64,000 bases of DNA, taken from contig JBLDXI010000054.1 in assembly GCA_047495785.1 (NCBI GenBank), positions 186,001 to 250,000 on the forward strand. Direction: 5' to 3'. Below the pieces are notes generated by a model. It did no database searches and was not told the DNA's origin. It saw only the letters and a program-made list of their open reading frames with translations. The position numbers and the translations under genes are program-made. The DNA is from Lepidodermella squamata (taxonomy: Eukaryota > Gastrotricha). Shown one piece after another: positions 34,583-44,411 of this stretch; the first letter of the stretch is position 1, and each line of letters begins with the position of its first letter.

Positions 34583-35329
34583 ATGCAACAACGTTATTAT
34601 TTCATCACCATATTGGCTGCTGTAGCAATCATCGAGCTATGCTCCGTGGTATACGCCGCTCGCAGCTACGGCGACTCCTGCGTACCAAACCTCGCCTCAG
34701 AATGCACCTCGCCCCTATCCTGCATCGACCGCTACTGCCAATGCCCTGGCTCTAGCCCGTTCTACCAGGGCAACGGATCCTGCGCATCAGTCGCGACAAA
34801 CTGCTCAGCCTGCCTGATCCGCGGATCGGCCTGCTCAGTTTCAACAAGTTGCGAAGGCACGCTGCAATGCATCAACAGCAGTTGCGTCTGCCCACAAACG
34901 GCCCCGTACTACGCCGGGTTCGGTTACTGCTCAGATGTCGACATGATGGCCTGTTACAAATGCAGGACCTACCTACAGGGCTGTCTAAATGACGGAAATT
35001 GCGCCGGTTCAATGTCCTGCATCAACCTACGCTGCAACTGCACATCGCCCGGTGTCTATGTTGGGTCCAACATGTGCTCGTACAATATCACGTGTAACAA
35101 ATGCCGGCAAAACGGCGAATCCTGCTCGACGACAGACAACTGCATTGGCGGAACGGCTTGTAACATAATTTCCAAGCAATGCTCGTTGGGCAATCGGTTA
35201 TCGAACCCGGATATTAGTGGATTTCTCATGTTGGCTGTTGTGATTTCACTTGGATTTCACATCCCGTCAACCCGGGCGAGGTATTTGCTTAGGAGATGTG
35301 TTTTGATGATTGTTTCTGCTACAACATGA
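34583..35329 (+). CDS. Secreted or GPI-anchored cysteine-rich protein with EB-like modules
   Basis: 248 residues, single exon. Signal peptide (about 1-25, ending VVYAA). Then roughly four cysteine-rich modules with the repeating theme SC...S.C.....C....C.C......Y.G.G.C, for example DRYCQCPGSSPFYQGNGSC, SSCVCPQTAPYYAGFGYC and LRCNCTSPGVYVGSNMC. The spacing resembles EB modules of nematode and other invertebrate secreted proteins. Several N-glycosylation sites are present. The C-terminus has a hydrophobic stretch (FLMLAVVISLGFHI) followed by a basic tail, so the product may be membrane-tethered. AATAAA at about 35,360. Function unknown. GC content is visibly higher than in flanking DNA. Confidence 0.8.
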   Translation: MQQRYYFITILAAVAIIELCSVVYAARSYGDSCVPNLASECTSPLSCIDRYCQCPGSSPFYQGNGSCASVATNCSACLIRGSACSVSTSCEGTLQCINSSCVCPQTAPYYAGFGYCSDVDMMACYKCRTYLQGCLNDGNCAGSMSCINLRCNCTSPGVYVGSNMCSYNITCNKCRQNGESCSTTDNCIGGTACNIISKQCSLGNRLSNPDISGFLMLAVVISLGFHIPSTRARYLLRRCVLMIVSATT

Positions 35330-35459
35330 TTAAACGTATACGACCTTTTGTATGGCTGAATAAATCTGTGCGGTTTTTTTCGCTGTCTCTTTTTTGGCTC
35401 AGGTGTTATGCGGGCTTTGATATGTACGGTTTCTTTGCTCAGTGCAAACAAACCTTTTC

Positions 35460-37310
35460 AGTGGCGTACTACTGATATAAGGTTACTCAAGACAACGAAG
35501 CATCTTGAACTGGAATATTCTTGCCATACCAGCTTGTAGTGAGGCCCTTTTTCTAATCGATGGTCACTTGCGGTGATGTTCAAACCCTGATTTTCGATTG
35601 GCGGTCGTAAAAAGTCTGCTGTTATCTCGTGCAATTTTAACTGGGGCATTTGGCCATAATTTTGCACTAGTTTTCATGTTCTTAAAAATCTGTGGGGTTT
35701 ACCACTTGGGACTTCTACATAGAAAAATGTAGACCAGTGGGTAGAAATGCGTAAGAAAGCGTGAAAAAAGTGAAATAAAAAAGTTCAACGCGCACTCTAA
35801 TTTTGCGTCGTGTTGAAGATAGCACATGCACACACATTTTCTTGAGTGCATGTAAAAACTTGTATCTAAATTTCTTCACGCTTTCTTACGCACTTCTGCC
35901 CTCCGATTGCGCAACCGGCGCATCGGGGCCAGTCTGCGATGCGTCCGTAAATGAGTCATAGGTTCTAACATTCTAACACTGAATCTTTCTTGCTATGGTC
36001 CCATTACGTGGGCAAATTTTTCACTTAATTCTTTGAATAATTAAAGCTTCCACCAATTAGGAATATATCGCCTTTCAAATATATTCATATATTTCTGAAA
36101 AAAAGAAGTTACTTCTTCCAAAACTGCTAAATCCTAAATCCCTGATTTAACAGAAGAATAATCAGTTTTTTCCCCATGTCTACGTAATATATTACGCGGC
36201 ATTACAGCCCTTATAAGATTGTTCATTTGCCGGTAAACGCCGTGAATTAGGCCTGTTTATTTTGCCAATACCAAAGCCTAGTATCTACATGAACAATAAT
36301 ATTATGGCGCGGTTTTTTACCAGGATTTTTCCTAACAAATTGGGAAATCCGCTCCGAAAAAAGTGATGTTCAAATACCAAAGGGTTCCAGCTCCTTTAAA
36401 TAAATAGAGTTGCCACTTCTAATATTCCCAGTTTAAGAGCAAGCTTATCTAACAAATCCATAATCATTCTTCCTAATTTTTCTGATTTTCAAGAAAACCC
36501 GGCGCCAATATTTCATATTTTATCATATTTTATGGAATTTTTTAATTTTGTTCAATATCTTAGCTGCTAATTTGCTTACAACTTATTTTGATTTTTGTAT
36601 CGCTTAGTAAAAATTGATAAATAGGGATCGGTTATTGAGAGCGCAGTAAGCGAAATAGGTTCGTTAATTAAACATTTACCAAAATTTACCTCGATAGCCC
36701 TTTTTTTCTTTTAAAAATTGGAAAAATATATAATCGGAAAACTCGCAATATAATTTTGTTTATCGAAAATTTCAGGTAAAAGCGAGATATGAAATCCATC
36801 TATCAAACACGACAAATAACGTAATCGCGTTTCTTTCGCATAAAGCTGTGCCACTCATGCATGCCAAATTTCTTCATATTATCAGCGATAAGCAGGTGAG
36901 CGAGCAACTCGTGGCGAAATTTCTTAAGAAAAACAGCAGAAATTCAACATTGTTTTTTTCAGCTCTCAGCTTTCATCCATACGTGACAAGTTTCTAATGA
37001 GGTAGGTCAAAAAAACCGCATGTATTTTTACACGCGGCAATGGCGAAAAAAATCCTACAAAAACCTGCTGTCCACTCGTTAGAAGTAATGACAAGAGCGA
37101 GAAGCACGTGTGGCGTATTCGTATAATTTTATAACAGAAAATTATCAAGGCAAAAAGGAGAAAGCTATATAGGATTGCGCTATTCAAGCCACGCCGTTCA
37201 TCGCGGAATTAGTTTTTATTCAAAACTTGATTGACCTATGCACAGAGACATTTTTTGAAGATGCGCCAATTTTCTCGGCTTGTCCATTATTTATTACTTT
37301 ATTACTGTTT
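35460..37310. other. AT-rich intergenic stretch
   Basis: No convincing gene or RNA. Open frames here are short, lack paralogues in the window and have no recognisable motifs. Confidence 0.5.
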
Positions 37311-37317
37311 TAGAAAA

Positions 37318-40300
37318 ATGAATTACCAGCTTATTTTAGTCCTTCTATCAGGCCTTTTCGGCTCGGCCCTTTCTTCAGGTTGATTCGAAATTTATTCTCT
37401 AATTTGTTGTGAATGTATATTTTTCTAGCATCGAAAAAGGAATTAGTGGATGCGATATTTAAAAGCTACGACAAAGCAACTCCACCGTAAATATTTTATT
37501 CTTAATTTATCAATTTTTTTGAAATATTTTTTGAAGGTCGAGTGATACAGTAAATGTCGGCGTGAGGACGAAACTTGGTCAAATCAGCGAATATGCTAAT
37601 TACAAGCTGAGCGTCAATCTTCACGTAATTCAGGTAAAAAGTTTATTAATTTACTCATCGATTTTCTTTAAAAATGATTGAAATTTCACTAGGAATGGCA
37701 AGATCATCGCCTTCATTGGAAGCCGTCGGATTATTCAGGCCTCGAAAAGGTCAAAGTTCCTGTTGATAAAATTTGGTATGCTGAGGTTTTTGTTTTTATT
37801 AATAAAATTGAAAACCCATTTTTTTACAGGAGTGCCCAGGCTCTCGATATCTTGCGCACATCATCAAAGTAATGAATTTTTTTCCAGCGTAAAATATTTT
37901 GAAGATTTCGCGCGGTTGTAGAGTTGATCAAGTTGTAATTTTCGCAAATGGAACTGTCAATTACATTTCGATTGCTGGCCTCGACTTGAACTGCCGAGAT
38001 GGCCATGACAACAAAAATTGGCCGCTCAATGACTTGGTATAATATGATTTAACCTCTCTTGAATGGGTGGTTGTAAATTATTTGAATAACGAAAGAAAAT
38101 TCCTGGTAAAACTTCGAATTTTTTAAAAAACATTTAGATTTCGATTCTGAATTTTTTAATCCACTTACCACTTCAATTTTCGGCAGAACCTCTGGCATGA
38201 TTTACTGTAGCGGGAATTGATGAAAATGGCCTTAAAAACTATTTTTTGAAACATTTCAAAAGTGAATGATGATACCTTCCAAAGAATTTTAGAGTAAATT
38301 ACTGAATTTCTCAACTTCCAAATATTTTTTGAATTTCCAAATTTTTTATTTATTTTTTTCCTCACTTTTTCAATTCATAAAAAATTGTGTCATTTTTTCT
38401 TTTCCGAGTGCAATTCCTCTATGGAAGCTGTAAAATTGAAAAATTGAAAATTATTGAAAAATAAAAAAATAGAAAAATGCCAAAATTTTGAAAAATAATC
38501 CTAACGATTTTCTTGGGTTTTATCGGAACCCGATTCGATCGTTATAGCAAAATTATGAAAAATTTATTCGAAATAACCTTTCTTTTCAAAATTTTCGGGA
38601 TTTTCAATTGATTTTTCTGATTACTCACCAGTTTCTTTTTTTCCCTATCAAGAGCTGTCAAACCAACATGATCCAACTTCGAGACAACAAAAAGCTGAAC
38701 GTGACTGTTTCAGATGCCAACTTCGACATCAGCCACATCGATCCAGAATCGCCGCAACTCTACACCGTTACATCCAGCTCTTTCGTCCTGGGCAACAACT
38801 CAACGGCCGCCGATGACGATGAAGGCGATTCGAAGCCCGCTTTCATTCTTACCATCTCCGTGAGAACCGGCAACGCCGTGTTCTGGCAGAACATGCTCAT
38901 CGACCCGTTGATGATTCTGTGCATATTGACGGCGATGCCGTTTTTCATGGAAGTCAACTCGGCCGGCAAAGTGCCGTTCGCCGCCGCTGTTTTCATGTCG
39001 TTCTTCTTGTATGGAATCACGCTGTACAACTCTTTCGGATCAGCTATCCATTGGGCAACTGGGGGAGCTCCTAAAATAGGTGAGGTCATAAAACTAACAT
39101 TCATCCCTAAAATGAGGAGGACACAAACAACAAATATTTACAATTTTTTTTGAATTATTCAGTAATTTTCTGAAGTTTTCCAAATTTTTTAAGCTTTGTA
39201 ACGTTTTTCATGAATATTGAATTAATCGCTTTCTGAATTTCTTGAATTAAAAAGGTCCAAGGAAAAATAAATTTTTGTTCGATTAATCCATATACATTAT
39301 TTTAGGTGAATTTCCAAAAAGCCTGTCACGCCGACCCAATGTCACATACGCCAATCATTTTGTTTTAATTTTCTGAAATCGACAAAGCACTAGAATTTTT
39401 GTATTTTTAACTCATAAATACTTGGAGCGGCCTTCTATTGATTGATAAAAGGTTCTTGCGTTCTCCAATGGAAATTGTTACTAAATTCACTGAAAATGGG
39501 GTGATTTCGGCAAAAATGCCTTCCATTTTCCTCGGTTCGCTCATTCAAACATTTTTTCGAAAATAAAAAAAACAGTTTATCCAAGTTCAAAATGGTCCCT
39601 ATCTGGGGATGTGAAATTTGTCCGATGAATATTTAATTTCGATTTTTTGGGCTCAGCAAATATTTTTTCTTCGTAAAAAAGCAACGCGAAAAACTAATTC
39701 GCACGTTCAACAAGGGCAGTGGATTGCACTGCTTATAATATTTCTCAAAAATTCAGTATTGCTCCAATCACCTTGGGCCATTCGAGAGCTCAGAGGATGC
39801 CGAAAATTCAGTAAAAAATCCTGTCTTTTTATAGTTTGGCGTTGCCAAGCTATTCAACTACAAAGCCGAAGTATCCAAAGATATCATGGCCAAAATCGTA
39901 TTTGTCCTTGGGTTGGAAAAATCTGAAAAATGTGAAACTTGCAAAAAAGTGGGTGCCGATTTCCCATGGCTGTGAAAAACTCGGGAACTTTTCCCATTTT
40001 ATATGAATTTTATAGAAATTTTCGAATGTTGGAAATTTCTAAAAACACTTCTAAAAGTATAACGTTATGCATAAGTATGCATATAGTAACTGATTATTTC
40101 ATATAACTTTTTCACACATATAAAAAAAATATTTCGCCCCCATTTTCTGATTTTTTTCAAGACCTATAATACAAGATCTAATAAAAATTCAAATTTTCTG
40201 GAAAATTGTGAAATCCAATTAGTTAATTTTGGCAATTCTACCCCGAATTTCCAAATTTTTCTAACGGGAAAAATAATTTTAATTTTAATTTTTTGTTATC

Positions 40301-40712
40301 AGTTAAAACGTGGCGCTTTAATGCCGTTCAAGCCGCATTCGCTATAGTCCAGTCTAGCATGACGGTGGACATGTGCCACAAAAAAACCGACCCGGGCAAC
40401 TGCATGCGTAAAGTTTTCATCAACGCCCTCGCGCCCGTCTTGCTCTGCGGCTGTTTCAAGAAATGCGCCGACAAGAAGAAGAAAGCTGACGCGGCCAAAA
40501 CCGCAGAAGAAGGCCAGGCGATGACGCAACACGGCGCGACGTCGGATGACGTTAAAATCGAGCTGGCTCAGGATGACGAAGATAAGCCGAAGACAAAGGC
40601 GGAGAAGTACGCCGAGGAGTGGCACACGATTGCGTCCGTCATCGACCGAATTTGCGGCATTTTCTGGCTGATTCATGCTATTGTCACCATCACCCTGTGG
40701 CTGCCGAGATAA
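37318..40712 (+). CDS. Divergent multi-exon Cys-loop ligand-gated channel subunit
   Basis: Eight exons: 37318-37378, 37429-37486, 37537-37633, 37693-37775, 37830-37868, 37922-38036, 38653-39079, 40303-40712; sum 1290 bp, 429 residues. The signal peptide MNYQLILVLLSGLFGSALSS is followed by a typical N-terminal ligand domain: DAIFKSYDKATPP, VIQEWQDHRLHWKPSDY, VPVDKIW. The Cys-loop is abnormal, CRDGHDNKNWPLNDLSC, with 15 rather than 13 residues between the cysteines. M1 (FWQNMLIDPLMILC), M2 starting after NSAGKVPF, M3 (NAVQAAFAIVQSSM) and M4 (IASVIDRICGIFWLIHAI) follow. Unlike the short receptors, it has a ~90-residue charged cytoplasmic loop (KKKKADAAK...). The GK before M2 resembles the GEK of cation channels. 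It is a different subfamily from its neighbours. Introns 6 (0.6 kb) and 7 (1.2 kb) are long and AT-rich. Confidence 0.8.
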
Positions 40713-40967
40713 ATTCGTAGGGGGAATGTCATTTACACTGCCGAATGGGAGAAAAACTGAACTAATTATTGTATTCAATTGTGGCTTTGAACTCATTAGA
40801 CCAACTTTTTATGACGAGCTCGATTGTTACTTCTTTTCAGCTTTTAAATTCAATAAAATAAAATTGGAATTTAATTGCAGAGATTTTTGCTAGAATTCCT
40901 ACGCATGGTGAATACGTGAGAACGTGTAAAAAAAATAAAAATAAAAAATAAAATGAAAATAAAAATG

Positions 40968-41039
40968 TTCCCTGACCGGGAATCGAACCCGGGCCGCCGC
41001 GGTGAAAGCGCGGAATCCTAACCACTAGACCATCAGGGA
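40968..41039 (-). tRNA. tRNA-Glu (anticodon UUC)
   Basis: On the minus strand the sequence runs from TCCCTGATGGTC through TAGTGGTTAGG (A box) to GGGTTCGATTCCCGG (B box and T arm). The seven-base acceptor stem pairs TCCCTGA with TCAGGGA. The anticodon loop is CTTTCAC with UUC at its centre, closed by a GC-rich stem. It closely resembles canonical metazoan tRNA-Glu. No intron. A downstream T-run (poly-A on plus, ~40,929-40,960) can serve as a Pol III terminator. Confidence 0.95.
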
Positions 41040-41770
41040 TGGCTGAAATGAGAGGGCGTGTGCGCACTCATCTAGGAGCACGTTCCAGCTGTAATAACAA
41101 CGTGGGTGATGTTTTTTTACTGTGCCGGCAATTTGTGGTTGCTTTATATTCGACACGCAGTACGTATAACAAAACATTATTTTTCTATGGAATCAGTATT
41201 TATCGAATAAAGACTTTGATGCTTCCGAAGAGGAAGCCGATGAATGGAGGGATTCATACATACACAAGTTAATTTTGCAAATTTTTGAATTCTTTTTTTC
41301 GAAATTGAGAGAATCTTCAATTATTTATCCAGGATTTTATACCGACGAAATTCAAAACTTACCGGAGAAAACCTTTAATCCTCAAAAACCCGATAGTAAC
41401 TGGTTCGGTCTTTTATGGTTGTTACCTGATTTGATCGAATTTCTTAGGATTTTTTGTCCTATTCTCAAGAGACATACCTGATTACTATTCATGTACTATG
41501 GCAGTTTAGAGATTATTCTGCGATTTTTCTGGCCGTGAGATAGGACTTCGCCTCTCCTTTTAGAATTGTTGATTCCTTCACCCCATATTTTCTTCCTTTT
41601 TCGTTACTTATGGGACATGCTGTAAGCCCAATCGACTCGGGCATCAGTTTGATGATTTAGAACCCGGTAACCGATAAGGCAATCAAAGATCCGTTATCCC
41701 CCGCTTGAACTTCTACGGCTAGACATCAAATTTCAATAAATCATTGAGTAGCAATAGCAAATTTGTGCGA
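41040..41770. repeat. Segmentally duplicated flank of the receptor array (unit 1)
   Basis: Blocks here recur near the Ginger element. 41,040-41,160 matches 43,200-43,330 (gaaat..ggcg.gtgcgcactcat, gtgccggcaatttgtg). 41,165-41,265 and 41,620-41,700 match 49,240-49,320 and 49,320-49,410 (CGTATAACAAA, TTCCGAAGA, GTAAGCCCAAT, CGGTAACCGAT). The order is preserved, so the sequence before receptors A and B is one duplicated unit into which the transposon later inserted. No gene is seen. Confidence 0.65.
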
Positions 41771-41792
41771 TATTGACAAAGGATAACGCATC

Positions 41793-41902
41793 GCGATGAA
41801 TCGTTGAGGAAATTGCATTCGAAGAGTTACAAATAAATAAACGAAAGCTGAAAGAGCCAACAGTACACAGAAGAATTTTTCCAGCAGCGTTATTGCGTCA
41901 TC
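41793..41902 (+). promoter_or_regulatory. Conserved block 90-120 bp upstream of the short receptor starts
   Basis: The word GTTGAGGAAATTGCATTCGA and its flanks (41,793-41,825) recur before receptor B (49,692-49,730, diverged), C (52,468-52,493) and D (54,135-54,168). The distance to the ATG is 88 to 117 bp in all four. This may be shared promoter or 5' untranslated sequence, or only shared ancestry of tandem duplicates. No transcription-factor assignment is possible. Confidence 0.4.
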
Positions 41903-43078
41903 ATGGATAGTTTGATTTTGCCAGAATTTCTCATATTCTGCATATTGCTGCGAAATGCCTTGGCTATACCAGCCAGCAATGACACCATTTGGACGTTCAA
42001 TCCAACAACGACGATTTTAAGCAACTGTAGGGTAGGACCTGCAGTCAATTCGCTGACTGAATTAGAAGGAGAGCCCACTCTAATTAGCCTAGGACTACAA
42101 CCGAAGCTCTTAGTCGATATTGACGATGTTTCTGAGACATTTACGCTTTATGCTGAACTATACGTCACCTACTTTTCAACATGCGTCGCCAATTTGTACC
42201 GCAATGTATCGCGCAATGGTAGTGTCGATTGGCCGCCTGCCATAGACTACCTATCACATGAGGATCCAACCCTGTACTGGTTTCCGGCTTTGTTCCACGA
42301 AAATTCAATTGGCAGCCCCGCGATGGTAGAAGGATTTTATAGAATGCTGCACGTGGGAATGACTTACGGCGCGATTAAAAATGGCTTGGTTGGAAAAATT
42401 GCGTCCTACTGCAATTTGGACATGACGTATTTCCCTTTCGATAATCAGGTGTGCCACATTGAATTCGTTCTCATGCAAAGCGAAACCTTTTCGAAAATCA
42501 ACAGGGCAGTGTTTGATTCTCATGAAGCTCCCTTTATGAAGTCTAACTCCGGTTGGGAACATGAAATTTCGAAGCGTAACGTCTCCTTTGGAACTTTGCA
42601 ATCAACCCAGAAGGTCAATTTTTCAAGGGCTACTTTCAGCTTCGAATTTAAGCGGAAACCGCAGTATTTCTTGACTTATCTGTTCGCTCCGAGTGTCCTC
42701 CTCGGTGTTTTGATTCTATCTTCTTTCCTCATCCCGGCCGAGGTTCCAGATCGGCCTGTTTTCTCTTGCACAGTTATGCTGGCTATTTTTGTCCTGCAAC
42801 AGAATCTTCAAGCTTCTCTGCCGAAAACGCCAAAGCCGGTGGTTGCTGGATTTTTCAGCCTGTCACAAGCCGTTCTCGCTACGCTATGTGTCATATACGA
42901 GTCAATGATGTGTGGATTTATTTCTATGTTTCCCGAAATCTCTGAGATAAAGTTTACTATTCTAGGTAAATCAGTTACGTGTTATCTGGTTGTCGATGTA
43001 ATAGTCTTCACACTCACTTTCTTGGCCTATTTGTTGTCAAATGTGCTAATTGGTATCATTATGCTACAGCTTTTCTGA
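41903..43078 (+). CDS. Short Cys-loop ligand-gated channel subunit A
   Basis: 391 residues, intronless. Signal peptide MDSLILPEFLIFCILLRNAL, ligand-binding domain with Cys-loop CNLDMTYFPFDNQVC, pre-M1 FEFKRKPQYF, M1 (YLFAPSVLLGVLILSSFLIP), M2 after AEVPDRPVFSC, M3 (LSQAVLATLCVIYESMMCGF), a cytoplasmic loop of ~20 residues and M4 ending at the C-terminal QLF. Tandem paralogue of B, C and D on the same strand. The near absence of an M3-M4 domain removes the region that binds scaffolds and chaperones in usual animal receptors. Expected to form pentamers at the plasma membrane; agonist unknown. No vicinal Cys pair. Confidence 0.9.
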   Translation: MDSLILPEFLIFCILLRNALAIPASNDTIWTFNPTTTILSNCRVGPAVNSLTELEGEPTLISLGLQPKLLVDIDDVSETFTLYAELYVTYFSTCVANLYRNVSRNGSVDWPPAIDYLSHEDPTLYWFPALFHENSIGSPAMVEGFYRMLHVGMTYGAIKNGLVGKIASYCNLDMTYFPFDNQVCHIEFVLMQSETFSKINRAVFDSHEAPFMKSNSGWEHEISKRNVSFGTLQSTQKVNFSRATFSFEFKRKPQYFLTYLFAPSVLLGVLILSSFLIPAEVPDRPVFSCTVMLAIFVLQQNLQASLPKTPKPVVAGFFSLSQAVLATLCVIYESMMCGFISMFPEISEIKFTILGKSVTCYLVVDVIVFTLTFLAYLLSNVLIGIIMLQLF

Positions 43079-43645
43079 GTAATTAATTGTTAGTATCTTG
43101 GCAGTTATTATTATCCGCTCTAACGGATCGAAAGCGAAATCTAAAATTGAACGTTCGACATAAAATGAGAGACTCAGCATTTTTGAATTTGTTTCAACTT
43201 CACTACTGAGAGGGAGAATGGATGGCTGAAATTAAGGGGCGCGTGCGCACTCATGTAGGAGCGTGTTTCAGCTGCAATAATAATGTGGGTAATGTTTTTT
43301 GATGTGCCGGCAATTTGTGTTTGCTTTTTAGTCGACACGCGTCGATAAAGACACACGAAGCCGTCCTTATCGATGAAGTTAACTTTATCCAATAATGTCG
43401 ACTTTATCGCCATGAAATAAAGTCGGCCAGCATAATTTTCGTACATGAAGACAACTTTGTTTTACTCAAGTCGGCCTCGTCTCGCAAACCGCAAACATAA
43501 AAAGTGTACTGCGGGTGATAATGTCGACCCGCCAAGAATCGAGCATTTTGACGTCAAAACACTTGTTGACCTAAAACAAATCTTAGCAATAAAAGAGGCT
43601 GATAAAAAGCAGGTCACGGGCCGTGACCCAATTTCATCAGCAAAT

Positions 43646-43975
43646 TGTTGGGGCCCGAGCCCGATTTCTACCCGTACGCGTTCGGGTCAGCCCGTACGCG
43701 GCCGGGTAACAGCGCTTTACCACTCCGCGCTCGGGCCGGTTTAAAATTTACCCGTATGCGACGTTTACTGTAAATTTAACGAATTTCAACGAATTCCGCT
43801 TCACTGCACACGGGCCGGCCGAGGTGTTAGCCCGAGCACGGCGGAGAACAATGGGAACCAGCGCTATTGTTCAGCGCTCGCGCACGCCGCACTCGGGCCG
43901 CCGGGCTCGGGCCGCCGGAATTTTGTCGCCTGCTAGTTGCCGTCCTACAACATAGTTTATTACCTGGGCGCGGCC
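43646..43975. repeat. Ginger left terminal inverted repeat
   Basis: Begins TGTTGGGGCCCGAGCCCGA and extends to GCCTGGGCGCGGCC. Strongly GC-rich against an AT-rich background, with several CCCGTACGCG/GGCCGGGT words that can form internal hairpins. Complement of 48,910-49,230. Confidence 0.9.
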
Positions 43976-44411
43976 AAACACAAAACTGACTGTTTGGAAT
44001 TCGTAGCAGAGTACCGGCTTTTTTATTGAAATAAATGAAATGTCAATTTCCACTAAACAGTATAATTTCCCGTTTCAATGTAAGGCATGGCGATGATTGA
44101 ACAGATTGAAGGATTGTAATAGCGATTTTTTTCACAACATCAATTCATGAAACTCAAAAGAACTGAAGCATCAGGCATCAGGTTATATCCGTTATGCAAA
44201 TGTGAATGAAAAGTTACACTGAGTTCACAAATTTTTAGAGATTTTTAGAAATTTGATAAATAAATGCAAGTGCGAAACATTTTTTCACATCAGAAATATT
44301 TAGACGACTCAACAATGGAAAGCAATGCTAGAAAAATTCATGCTTACAATGAAAATTGCGGCAGATATAAACATCTTTAACATAGAAAAATCAGAAATAG
44401 AAAGCAATGCA

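Noticed and set aside
34065-34625. 186-codon open frame upstream of the cysteine-rich gene
   Set aside because: It overlaps the next gene's signal sequence in another frame, has no signal, domain or paralogue, and ordinary composition.
40299-40796. 165-codon minus-strand frame
   Set aside because: Antisense to exon 8 of the 37-kb receptor, whose exon phases all agree.
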